From positions 372,001-436,000 of the forward strand of contig NZ_VSFF01000010.1 in the NCBI RefSeq assembly GCF_008085905.1: a stretch of 64,000 bases of DNA, given 5' to 3'. A model generated the notes under the pieces. The model was not told where the DNA came from, did no database searches, and saw nothing but the letters and a program-made list of their open reading frames with translations. Both the position numbers and the translations under genes were made by a program. Positions 32,915 to 40,303 of the stretch are shown in pieces. Numbering within the stretch: position 1 is the first letter of the stretch; every line of letters starts with the position of its first letter. This stretch comes from Actinomadura syzygii. Its GTDB lineage: Bacteria > Actinomycetota > Actinomycetes > Streptosporangiales > Streptosporangiaceae.

Positions 32915-33636
32915 GCTCGTGCCCCTTCCGTCCGGCCCTCGCCGGGGACCTCTCCTTCGGTCTCCTCCTCCAAGGCCACCTCTCCATTGTTACGCAAGGC
33001 ACGCCCAACGTTGACGTAGGAGAACCGATGCTCCGGACAGGGTCCGTGCACCGAGAGCGCCTTGCCGTGCGCGCGGGTGACGTACCCCTTGTGAAGGTCG
33101 AAGCCGTACTCGGGATACCGCTCGTGGAGTTCGACCATGATCCGGTCTCGGGTGACCTTCGCGACGATGGACGCCGCCGCGACGCACGCCGCGACCTGGT
33201 CACCCTTGATCATCGGAAGCCCTGGGACGTCCAGGCCCGGAACGGGGAAGCCGTCGCTGAGGACGTAGGCGGGCCGCTTGTCCAGGGCGGCCAGCGCCCG
33301 CCGCATTCCCGCGATATTGCAGCGGTGAAGGCCGATCCGGTCGATGTCGTGGCACGGGATGACGACGGCGCTCCAGGCGTAGGCGCGCCTGGTGATCTCG
33401 TCGTAGAGCTCCTCGCGGCGAGCGGGTGTGAGCATCTTGGAATCGGTGAGGCCGTCGATCCTGCCCCGCCCGCCCTGAAGGATCACCGCGCCGACGACCA
33501 TCGGCCCGGCGCACGCCCCCCGCCCCGCCTCGTCGACACCCGCCACCGGGCTGAACCCGGCGTGCTCCAGAACACGCTCGTACGCGTGCAGCCCCGCGTC
33601 ACGACGCGGCGTGAAACGAAGTGGGCGACCCTTCAT
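32911..33636 (-). CDS. rnhB: Ribonuclease HII
   Basis: 241 residues. The catalytic carboxylates are in VAGVDEAGRGACAGPMVVGA (Asp and Glu), SDGFP and AASIVAKVTRDRIM. RNase HII removes ribonucleotides and RNA from RNA-DNA hybrids. The last 25 residues are an acidic extension. It forms an operon with DUF2469. Confidence 0.95.
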   Translation of the reverse strand: MKGRPLRFTPRRDAGLHAYERVLEHAGFSPVAGVDEAGRGACAGPMVVGAVILQGGRGRIDGLTDSKMLTPARREELYDEITRRAYAWSAVVIPCHDIDRIGLHRCNIAGMRRALAALDKRPAYVLSDGFPVPGLDVPGLPMIKGDQVAACVAAASIVAKVTRDRIMVELHERYPEYGFDLHKGYVTRAHGKALSVHGPCPEHRFSYVNVGRALRNNGEVALEEETEGEVPGEGRTEGARA

Positions 33637-34283
33637 GCTCCGCAGCGTACGTCCCCGTCCCCGGCCGCCGCTCGCCGATCCGCATCCTTCCCGCCATGGC
33701 CCTGATCACCTCCGTCCCAGGCACCTGCTCGGAGAAATGACATTGACCGACGACACCAGAACGCCCCCTGCCCTGACCTGCCCAAATCACCGAACCGGCG
33801 GGGCGTTACGCGCCACAGCCAACCAACGCGCCGCTCCGGCGCAGCAACACCACCCACCCGACCACGTATTGCGCATCGCGCTTAACCAAAGCTCCACCCG
33901 GACCCTCCGGCCCGACCTCGCGCCGCATGCCGCAGCCAGAAAAGACCCCTTCTGGGGCACCATCACCGCCCGCTTGAGCTCGCGCCTGCGAAAGACCGTC
34001 ACACGACGCCTCAGGCCCGTTCGCCACAATCACCGAGCCGACCAAGCGCTACATGCAGCTGCTGATCAACACCCCGGCGCAGCGAGCCCACACCGTCCGG
34101 TCGGCCAAGCGCTGCACGCGGCTGCTGGTCAGGCGCTTTGGGGCGTGGGTGATCAGCGAGCCTGGCTGGCGGGGCGGCGGCTGGCGGTCGACTTTGGGTT
34201 GTGGGCTGTCGGTCCACGGCGTTGCGGGTGGGTGCGGTGCTGTCGGGCGGTCGGCCGCGCGGTGTGCGTCGCGGTCGTCGCCG
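33637..34283. other. 647-base non-coding stretch between rnhB and lepB
   Basis: Reading frames cross it on the + strand but give biased, repetitive translations with no family resemblance. An imperfect 30-bp direct repeat begins at 34039 and 34102 (CCAAGCGCTACATGCAGCTG against CCAAGCGCTGCACGCGGCTG). Base composition near 33830-33930 is somewhat lower in GC than the neighbours. The rnhB promoter must lie at its left side. It may be a decayed gene. Confidence 0.5.
34039..34131. repeat. Imperfect 30-bp direct repeat
   Basis: Copies at 34039-34068 and 34102-34131 match at about 25 of 30 positions, 63 bases apart. They lie in the non-coding stretch before the lepB 3' end. Origin unknown. Confidence 0.65.
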
Positions 34284-35201
34284 TCAGGAGTCTCTCAGGC
34301 GGCGGCGACGCAGGAGGTAGGCGAGGGGCAGGGTGCCGATGACGCCGAGGGCGTACGGCGTGGCGGGAAGGGCCGCGGCGGAGGACTTTTCGAGGGCCTT
34401 CTGCTTGAACGTGTCCGGGATCGGGAGGTTGCCCATGCGGTCGAGCGGCCAGACGATGACGAAGGCGCGGCCGATCACGCGGTCGATCGGGATGGTGCCG
34501 CCGCCCGGGTCGCCGCGGTGGGAGCGGGAGTCGAAGGAGAGTTCGCGGTGGTCACCCATGACCCACAGCTGACCCGGCTTCACGGTGACGTCGAAGGGGT
34601 CGTTCGACGGCTTGTTCCGCTCGTGCGTGATCGGGTCGGTGTAGAGGTAGGAGTTCTCGTCCAGCGGGACGCCGTTGACGGTGACGCGGCCCTGGGCGTC
34701 GCAGCACTTGATGTGGTCGCCGGGGATGCCGATGACGCGCTTGATGTAGTCCTTCTCGTTGGGCGCGACGCCGAAGGCGGTGCCGACGGCGCGCAGCGCC
34801 TTGGAGACGGGGTTGCCGGGCTCCTTGACCTGGACCTCCGGGTCCCAGGAGTCGAGGCCGTTGAAGACGATCACGTCACCGCGGGCGATGTCGCGGGTGT
34901 GGTAGACGATCTTGTTGACGAGGACGCGGTCGCCGACCTGGAGGGTGTTCTCCATCGAGCCGGACGGGATGTAGAACGCCTGGACCGCGAACGCCTTGAT
35001 GACGAGGGCGAGCACGACGGCGACGACGATGAGGACGGGGAGCTCTTTCCAGAACGAGCCCTGCCGCTTCTTCTTCTTACCCTTGGCGTCGTCTTCGGAG
35101 TCGTCGGCCGCGTCCTCGCTCGAGTCCACGGGCTCCTTCTCTTCGGGCACCGCGCCCTCGGCTTCGGATCGCACGTCTCTCCGATCGTCCTCGTCAGTCA
35201 T
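34284..35201 (-). CDS. lepB: Signal peptidase I
   Basis: 305 residues. An acidic N-terminus of about 50 residues and a KKKKR stop-transfer are followed by a transmembrane helix (LPVLIVVAVVLALVIKAF). The catalytic Ser is in FYIPSGSMENTL and the Lys in EKDYIKRVIGIPGD. VMGDHRELSFDSRSHG-type box E is present. A second hydrophobic segment at the C-terminus ends in basic residues. The enzyme cleaves signal peptides of exported proteins. It follows rplS in the same direction. Confidence 0.95.
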   Translation of the reverse strand: MTDEDDRRDVRSEAEGAVPEEKEPVDSSEDAADDSEDDAKGKKKKRQGSFWKELPVLIVVAVVLALVIKAFAVQAFYIPSGSMENTLQVGDRVLVNKIVYHTRDIARGDVIVFNGLDSWDPEVQVKEPGNPVSKALRAVGTAFGVAPNEKDYIKRVIGIPGDHIKCCDAQGRVTVNGVPLDENSYLYTDPITHERNKPSNDPFDVTVKPGQLWVMGDHRELSFDSRSHRGDPGGGTIPIDRVIGRAFVIVWPLDRMGNLPIPDTFKQKALEKSSAAALPATPYALGVIGTLPLAYLLRRRRLRDS

Positions 35202-35294
35202 CAGAGCGAAAGCCTAGCGGCGCGTGGCACGCGGGACGCCGCCCGCGGGCGTGTCGCGGCCGTCCGGGCCGACCATCTCCGTCCGAAACGGGCA

Positions 35295-35328
35295 ACGCCC
35301 CGGTCACCGTCTCGGGTTCCCGGGGCGT
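35295..35328 (-). terminator. Hairpin downstream of rplS
   Basis: ACGCCCCGG (35295-35303) and CCGGGGCGT (35320-35328) form a 9-bp perfect stem in the gap after the rplS stop codon. It would end the rplS transcript before lepB. There is only a weak T-run. Confidence 0.6.
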
Positions 35329-35342
35329 CGTCGCTCATCGGC

Positions 35343-35693
35343 TCAGTGGTCGCGCTTCTCCTTGATGCGCGCGGCCTTGCCGCGCAGGTTCCGCAGGTAG
35401 TACAGCTTGGCGCGGCGGACGTCGCCGCGCGTCACGACCTCGATCTTGTCGATGGACGGGCTGTTGAGCGGGAAGGTCCGCTCGACGCCGACGCTGTAGC
35501 TCACCTTGCGGACGGTGAAGGTCTCGCGGGCGCCGCCGCCCTGGCGACGGATCACCACGCCCTGGAAGACCTGGATTCGGCTCCGGTTGCCTTCGGTGAC
35601 GCGCACATGCACCTTCAGGGTGTCGCCCGGACGGAAGTCCGGGACGTCGGTGCGCATCGCGGCCTTCTCGATCTCCTGGATCAGGGTGTGCAT
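35343..35693 (-). CDS. rplS: 50S ribosomal protein L19
   Basis: 116 residues, complete. FRPGDTLKVHVRVTEGNRSR, VFQGVVIRRQGGG, GVERTFPLNSPSIDKIEVV and AKLYYLRNLRGKAARIKEKR are diagnostic. L19 sits at the 30S-50S interface. It follows trmD in the conserved rpsP-rimM-trmD-rplS order. Confidence 0.98.
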   Translation of the reverse strand: MHTLIQEIEKAAMRTDVPDFRPGDTLKVHVRVTEGNRSRIQVFQGVVIRRQGGGARETFTVRKVSYSVGVERTFPLNSPSIDKIEVVTRGDVRRAKLYYLRNLRGKAARIKEKRDH

Positions 35694-35811
35694 CGCAGCG
35701 GTTCCTCATGGTCGAACGCGGGCGTCGAGAGGCCCCGGAAGGTCTGGCGTGGGGGCGTCGCGCCGCGGAAAGTGGTCCTGGGGTGCCGTGCGGTCTCGAC
35801 GCACGGACGCT

Positions 35812-36819
35812 TTAGTCTGCCATACGTTCGCCGTCAACCGGAAAACCGGCAGCACGGAGGACGTCCCGATCCCGCTCGTCGAGGGTTTCTGGGGCGAGGC
35901 GCGCGAGCAGCTCCGGACGGTGCCGCGCGGTGCGGCGGAGCGCCTCGTCCCGCCGCCAGCGGGCGATCGCGCCGTGGTGCCCCGACAGGAGGACGTCCGG
36001 GACGGGCCGTTCGCGCCAGACCGGGGGCTTCGTGTACACGGGGCCCTCCAGCAGCGACTCCATGGCGCCGGGGGCGAAGGAGTCGTCGGCGATCGAGTCG
36101 GCGTTGCCGAGTACGCCGGGCAGGAGGCGTCCGACCGCCTCGACCATGACCAGGACGGCGACCTCTCCCCCGGCGAGCACGAAGTCGCCGAGGCTGACCT
36201 CGTCCACGGGCATGCGGGTGCGGGCCTCCTCGGCGACGCGCGAGTCGATGCCCTCGTAGCGTCCGCAGGCGAACAGCAGCCACGGTTCGGCCGCGTACTC
36301 GGCGGCCAGCGCCTGGGTGAACGGCCGTCCGCTCGGAGTCGGGATGACCAGCCGCGGGACGGCTGCGGAAGACGCGGAGGCTCCCGGCGTCCGCGCGACG
36401 GACCTCGCGGAGAGCCCAGGCGACTGCAAATCGGAAGATGTGGACATTTCGGGCGGCCCGGAAGTGGGGGGCGCCGGGCCGTCCGGTGACGGCGGGACCG
36501 GCTCTGAGGGCGGCTCTGGGCGGTCGTCTGAGGCGGACGGCCCGGAGGGCTCTGTTCCGGAGGGAGGTTGATCTTGGGCGGGTGGTGCCGCGGGAGGGGC
36601 GATGGCGTCGAGGGCCTCGCCCCAGGGGTCCGGCTTCATGACCATGCCGGGGCCGCCGCCGTAGGGGGTGTCGTCGACGGTGCGGTGCCGGTCGTGGGTC
36701 CAGTCGCGGAGGTCGTGGACGTGGACGTCCAGCAGTCCCGTCCGCCGCGCCTTCCCGATGAGGGAGATGTCGAGGGCGGCGAAGTACTCGGGGAAGATCG
36801 TGACGATGTCGAGTCTCAT
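35812..36819 (-). CDS. trmD: tRNA (guanine37-N1)-methyltransferase with a disordered insertion
   Basis: 335 residues, longer than the usual 240-280. The N-terminal part has RLDIVTIFPEYF, THDRHRTVDDTPYGGGPGMV and MKPDPWGEALDAI. After about residue 74 some 80 residues of Pro/Ser/Ala/Gly low-complexity sequence are inserted. The knot region resumes with RLVIPTPSGRPFTQALA, LLFACGRYEGIDSRV and SLGDFVLAGGEVA. TrmD methylates G37 next to the anticodon and prevents frameshifting. It overlaps rimM by four bases. Confidence 0.95.
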   Translation of the reverse strand: MRLDIVTIFPEYFAALDISLIGKARRTGLLDVHVHDLRDWTHDRHRTVDDTPYGGGPGMVMKPDPWGEALDAIAPPAAPPAQDQPPSGTEPSGPSASDDRPEPPSEPVPPSPDGPAPPTSGPPEMSTSSDLQSPGLSARSVARTPGASASSAAVPRLVIPTPSGRPFTQALAAEYAAEPWLLFACGRYEGIDSRVAEEARTRMPVDEVSLGDFVLAGGEVAVLVMVEAVGRLLPGVLGNADSIADDSFAPGAMESLLEGPVYTKPPVWRERPVPDVLLSGHHGAIARWRRDEALRRTARHRPELLARLAPETLDERDRDVLRAAGFPVDGERMAD

Positions 36820-37328
36820 GGGCGGTCGAGCAGTCCGGGGGGCGGGTCGATCACGAGCCGCCCCCCGGGGACGTCCACCTCGGGGACGATCGCGGTCACG
36901 AACGGGACCAGCGTCTCCCCGGCCGGTCCGGTCACGACGAGGAGGTCCTGGCCGTGATGGAGGACATCGGCGACGTGGCCGACATCCGCGCCGTCCGCGG
37001 TGACGACCGCGAGGCCGATCAACTCCCGGTCGTGGAAGTCGTCCGGGTCGGCGGACGGAGGGATGTCGCCGGGGTCGACGACCAGCCAGATGCCGCGGAG
37101 GCCCTCCGCGGCGTCCCGGTCGCCGATCCCGGCGAAGCGCAGGAGCAGGCGTCCCGAATGCCAGCGGACACGCTCGACGGTGAGGGGGCCGGCGGCCGCC
37201 GGGTCGGTGCGGATCTCCGTGCCGACGGCGAACCGGGACTCCGGTTCGTCCGTGCGGACGTCGACGGTGATCTCACCGCGGATTCCGTGCGGCCGTCCGA
37301 TCCGTCCCACCACGAGCGGTTCGCTCAT
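36816..37328 (-). CDS. rimM: Ribosome maturation factor RimM
   Basis: 170 residues. VVGRIGRPHGIRGEITVDV at the N-terminus and the PRC-barrel half (DDFHDRELIGLAVVTADG, LVPFVTAIVPEVD) are characteristic. RimM binds S19 and helps assemble the 30S head. It overlaps trmD by four bases and follows the KH gene by 11. Confidence 0.95.
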   Translation of the reverse strand: MSEPLVVGRIGRPHGIRGEITVDVRTDEPESRFAVGTEIRTDPAAAGPLTVERVRWHSGRLLLRFAGIGDRDAAEGLRGIWLVVDPGDIPPSADPDDFHDRELIGLAVVTADGADVGHVADVLHHGQDLLVVTGPAGETLVPFVTAIVPEVDVPGGRLVIDPPPGLLDRP

Positions 37329-37339
37329 CGGGACGCCAC

Positions 37340-37582
37340 TCAGCGGACCTCGTTGACGTCGAGGAGGTCGACTCGCACGTACCGGCCCCCGGAAAGGGCG
37401 CTGATCACGGTGCGGAGGGCCTTGGCGGTGCGACCGCTTCGGCCGATGACCTTTCCGAGGTCCTCGGGGTGCACGCGCACCTCAAGGACCCGGCCGCCCC
37501 TGATCCGGCGGGCGCGGACCCGGACGTCGTCCGGGTTCTCCACGATCCCGCGGACCAGGTGCTCGAGCGCTTCTTCGAGCAC
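37340..37582 (-). CDS. KH-domain RNA-binding protein (KhpA/YlqC type)
   Basis: 80 residues from GTG 37582, one base after the rpsP stop. A single KH domain with VIGRSGRTAKALRTVISAL (GxxG loop) fills the protein. KhpA in other bacteria binds RNA with KhpB and affects cell division and sRNA networks. Its place between rpsP and rimM is conserved. Confidence 0.94.
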   Translation of the reverse strand: MLEEALEHLVRGIVENPDDVRVRARRIRGGRVLEVRVHPEDLGKVIGRSGRTAKALRTVISALSGGRYVRVDLLDVNEVR

Positions 37583-37583
37583 G

Positions 37584-38033
37584 TCAGCCCTCGCTCTTAG
37601 CTTCGGTGTTCTCGGCGGCCTTCGCCTCGGACTTCTTCGGCTCGGCCTTCTTCTTGCTCCGGGTCGCGGTGGCGGCCGCCTCGTCCTCGCCCAGCGACTC
37701 CTTGACCGCGGCCTCGAACGCGGCCTTCTTGTCGGCCTTGGGCTCGGCGACCCTAAGGGTGCCCTCGGCGCCCGGCTCGCCCTTGAACTTCTGCCAGTCG
37801 CCGGTGATCTTCAGCAGGTTGAGCACGGGCTCGGTCGGCTGCGCGCCGACGCCGAGCCAGTACTGCGCCCGCTCAGAGTCGATCTTGATGAGGGACGGGT
37901 CTTCCTTGGGGTGGTAGAGCCCGATCTCCTCGATCGCCCGCCCGTCACGCTTGGTGCGGGCGTCGGCGACGACGACCCGGTACTGCGGGTTCCGGATCTT
38001 CCCCAGACGCTTCAGCTTGATCTTGACTGCCAC
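37584..38033 (-). CDS. rpsP: 30S ribosomal protein S16
   Basis: 149 residues from GTG 38033. The S16 core (AVKIKLKRLGKIRNPQYRVV, RAQYWLGVGAQPTEPVLNLL) takes the first 85; the remainder is an Ala/Lys/Glu-rich tail, longer than in most bacteria. S16 is a 30S assembly protein. It is the first gene of the rpsP-KH-rimM-trmD series. Confidence 0.97.
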   Translation of the reverse strand: MAVKIKLKRLGKIRNPQYRVVVADARTKRDGRAIEEIGLYHPKEDPSLIKIDSERAQYWLGVGAQPTEPVLNLLKITGDWQKFKGEPGAEGTLRVAEPKADKKAAFEAAVKESLGEDEAAATATRSKKKAEPKKSEAKAAENTEAKSEG

Positions 38034-38345
38034 GGGTGTGGTGTACTCCAGACTTCTTTACAGGGTGGGCGGGCCCGTGCCAGGTGGGGAACACCGGCTC
38101 ACGGCCGCCCATGGACTCCGGCCGCGCAGGACGAGAGAGGGCGCCTGGCGACTCCGGGTTTCCAGCGTGCCATTCTGCCAGACGATGACACCAAAAGCGC
38201 AATCGCGCGCTCCTGTGTCGACACCGCGGGCCGGGCTCTTTACGGCACCGGCATTCGTCCGAACGCCAAGGCCGCCCCGCCACGTGCTGTGACACACGCG
38301 GATCGGGATACCTGTGCGCCCGACATTCCGTCGATGCCGGTGTGG
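38034..38345. other. 312-base gap before rpsP
   Basis: No plausible gene. The promoter and leader of the rpsP operon must be here, with a less GC-rich patch (TAAAGAAGTC on the minus strand near 38055) close to the gene. The AT-richer bases around 38165-38215 and the words GACACAGGAGC show no clear structure. Confidence 0.45.
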
Positions 38346-39938
38346 CTACTTCTTCTTGCGGCCCTGGAGCTTGCCCAGATCGGGCATCTGGAAGCCGGGG
38401 GGAAGCTGACCGCCCAATCCCGGCGGGAGCGCGCCCGGCGTGCCGCCGGGAGCGCCGCCGAGGCCGGGCGGGAGGCCCTGGGGGGCGCCGTCCGCGGCGG
38501 GCTGCTCGTCCTGACGGGGCTTGCCGGCGGCGCGCTTGCGCGGGTCGCCGCTGCGCTGCTTGCCCTTCTTGTTCTTGGCGGCCTTCGCCGCCTTCGTGGC
38601 CTTCCGGCGTCCGCCCGGCATGCCGGGGATGCCCATGCCGCCCGCCATCTGGCGCATCATCTTCTGCGCGTCGAAGAAGCGGGTGACGAGGCTGCTGACC
38701 TCGCCGACGCTGACGCCGGAACCGGCGGCGATGCGGGCCCGCCGGGAGCCGTTGAGAATCTTCGGCTGGCTGCGCTCCTGCGGGGTCATCGAGCGGATGA
38801 TCGCGGCGATGCGGTCCAGGTCGCGGTCGTCGATCTGGCTGATCTGGTCGCGGACCTGGCCCATGCCGGGCATCATCCCGAGCAGGTTCCCGATCGGGCC
38901 GAGCTTGCGGATCATCATCATCTGCTCGAGGAAGTCCTCGAGCGTGAAGTCCTCGCCCGAGGCGAACTTGCTCGACATCTTCTCGGCCTGCTCGGCGTCG
39001 AACGCCTGCTCGGCCTGCTCGATCAGGGTGAGGATGTCGCCCATGTCGAGGATCCGGCCCGCCATGCGGTCCGGGTGGAAGACGCTGAAGTCCTCGAGCT
39101 TCTCGCCCGTCGAGGCGAACATGATCGGACGCCCGGTGACGTGCCGGACCGACAGGGCCGCGCCGCCGCGCGCGTCGCCGTCGAGCTTGGTGAGGACGAC
39201 GCCGTCGAAGCCGACGCCGTCCATGAACGCCTGCGCGGTGTTGACGGCGTCCTGGCCGACCATGGCGTCGACGACGAACAGCACGTCGTCGGGCTTGACG
39301 GCGTCCCGGATGTCGATGGCCTGCTGCATCATCTCGGTGTCGACGCCGAGGCGGCCCGCCGTGTCGATGACGACGACGTCGTGCTGGGCGTGCTTGGCCT
39401 GGTCGATGGACCGGCGCGACACCTCCACCGGGTCGCCGACGCCGCTGCCCGGCTCGGGCGCGAACACCGGCACCCCGGCCCGCTCGCCGACGACCTGGAG
39501 CTGCTGGACGGCGTTCGGACGCTGCAGGTCGGCGGCCACGAGCAGCGGCGCGTGCCCCTCCTGCTTCAGCCAGCGGGCCAGCTTGCCCGCCAGGGTCGTC
39601 TTACCGGCGCCCTGGAGACCGGCGAGCATGATCACGGTGGGCGGGTTCTTCGCCAGCCGGATCCGGCGCGTCTCGCCGCCGAGGATGTTGATGAGCTCCT
39701 CGTTGACGATCTTGACGACCTGCTGCGCCGGGTTCAGCGCCTGCGAGACCTCCGCGCCCGCCGCCCGCTCCTTGATCTGAGCGATGAAGTCCTTGACGAC
39801 GGGCAGCGCGACGTCGGCCTCAAGCAGCGCGACACGGATCTCGCGGGCCGTGGCGTTGATGTCGGCCTCGGAGAGCCTGCCCTTGCTGCGCAGCGAGGAG
39901 AAGACCGTCGTCAACCGGTCGGAGAGCGTCTCGAACAC
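38346..39938 (-). CDS. ffh: Signal recognition particle GTPase Ffh
   Basis: 530 residues from GTG 39938. The NG domain has MLAGLQGAGKTTLAGKLARW (G1), VIDTAGRLGVDTEMM (G3), TKLDGDARGGAALS (G4). The M domain is methionine-rich (MMMIRKLGPIGNLLGMMPGMG) and carries the RNA-binding helices. The last 70 residues are a Lys/Pro/Gly tail with an LPPGLGG repeat. Ffh with 4.5S RNA delivers nascent membrane proteins to FtsY, encoded 5 kb away. Confidence 0.97.
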   Translation of the reverse strand: MFETLSDRLTTVFSSLRSKGRLSEADINATAREIRVALLEADVALPVVKDFIAQIKERAAGAEVSQALNPAQQVVKIVNEELINILGGETRRIRLAKNPPTVIMLAGLQGAGKTTLAGKLARWLKQEGHAPLLVAADLQRPNAVQQLQVVGERAGVPVFAPEPGSGVGDPVEVSRRSIDQAKHAQHDVVVIDTAGRLGVDTEMMQQAIDIRDAVKPDDVLFVVDAMVGQDAVNTAQAFMDGVGFDGVVLTKLDGDARGGAALSVRHVTGRPIMFASTGEKLEDFSVFHPDRMAGRILDMGDILTLIEQAEQAFDAEQAEKMSSKFASGEDFTLEDFLEQMMMIRKLGPIGNLLGMMPGMGQVRDQISQIDDRDLDRIAAIIRSMTPQERSQPKILNGSRRARIAAGSGVSVGEVSSLVTRFFDAQKMMRQMAGGMGIPGMPGGRRKATKAAKAAKNKKGKQRSGDPRKRAAGKPRQDEQPAADGAPQGLPPGLGGAPGGTPGALPPGLGGQLPPGFQMPDLGKLQGRKKK

Positions 39939-40303
39939 GTGTCTGGACCGTCCTTGAAAGCTTCTGGGATCGCTTATCAGCGTATCGGGTCACCGGCCGC
40001 ATCCTGCCCGTCCGACGAAGCCCGTTCGCCAAGGGGCCCGCCCGACCCGCCCGCCCACGTTCCCCGAGGACCCCCGGCGAGCTCGCACGGCCGACCGTGT
40101 CCAGCCGCCCGCCCGCCTCCTCCGCCCGCCCTACCCGGCCACGCCCCGGCCTCTCACTTCGAGCCTGCCCCGCACTTCGGACCTGCCCCTCAGTTCAGAC
40201 CGGGTCGTCACTCTGAGCCGGGTTCTCGCTCCGAGGCTGGCCGTTGGTTCGAGCCTGGCCGTCACGTCGGGTGCGTTCGGGGCCTGGGGTCAGAGTGGGT
40301 GGG
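39939..40303. other. 365-base gap between ffh and glnD with an 18-bp tandem repeat
   Basis: A frame reads through it on the + strand, but it is a repeat artefact. The right part is the 18-bp tandem array described at 40155-40280. The left part is C-rich (CCCGCCC words) without structure; the ffh promoter should lie close to 39945-40000. Confidence 0.6.
40155..40280. repeat. Seven-unit 18-bp tandem repeat
   Basis: Units start at 40155, 40173, 40191, 40209, 40227, 40245 and 40263; the first two are CACTTCGAGCCTGCCCCG and CACTTCGGACCTGCCCCT, the later ones drift. The period stays exactly 18 without gaps. It lies downstream of the glnD stop codon. No spacers exist, so it is not a CRISPR array. 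Confidence 0.85.

Noticed and set aside
33611..34342. 243-codon plus-strand frame between rnhB and lepB
   Set aside because: Biased, repetitive translation with no family; it overlaps both neighbours and has no ribosome binding site.
40240..40262. tRNA T-arm-like GGTTCGAGCC
   Set aside because: It is one unit of the 18-bp tandem repeat; no acceptor stem or anticodon arm fits.
40155..40280. CRISPR array
   Set aside because: The repeats are contiguous and diverging, without spacers of uniform length, and no cas genes are near.
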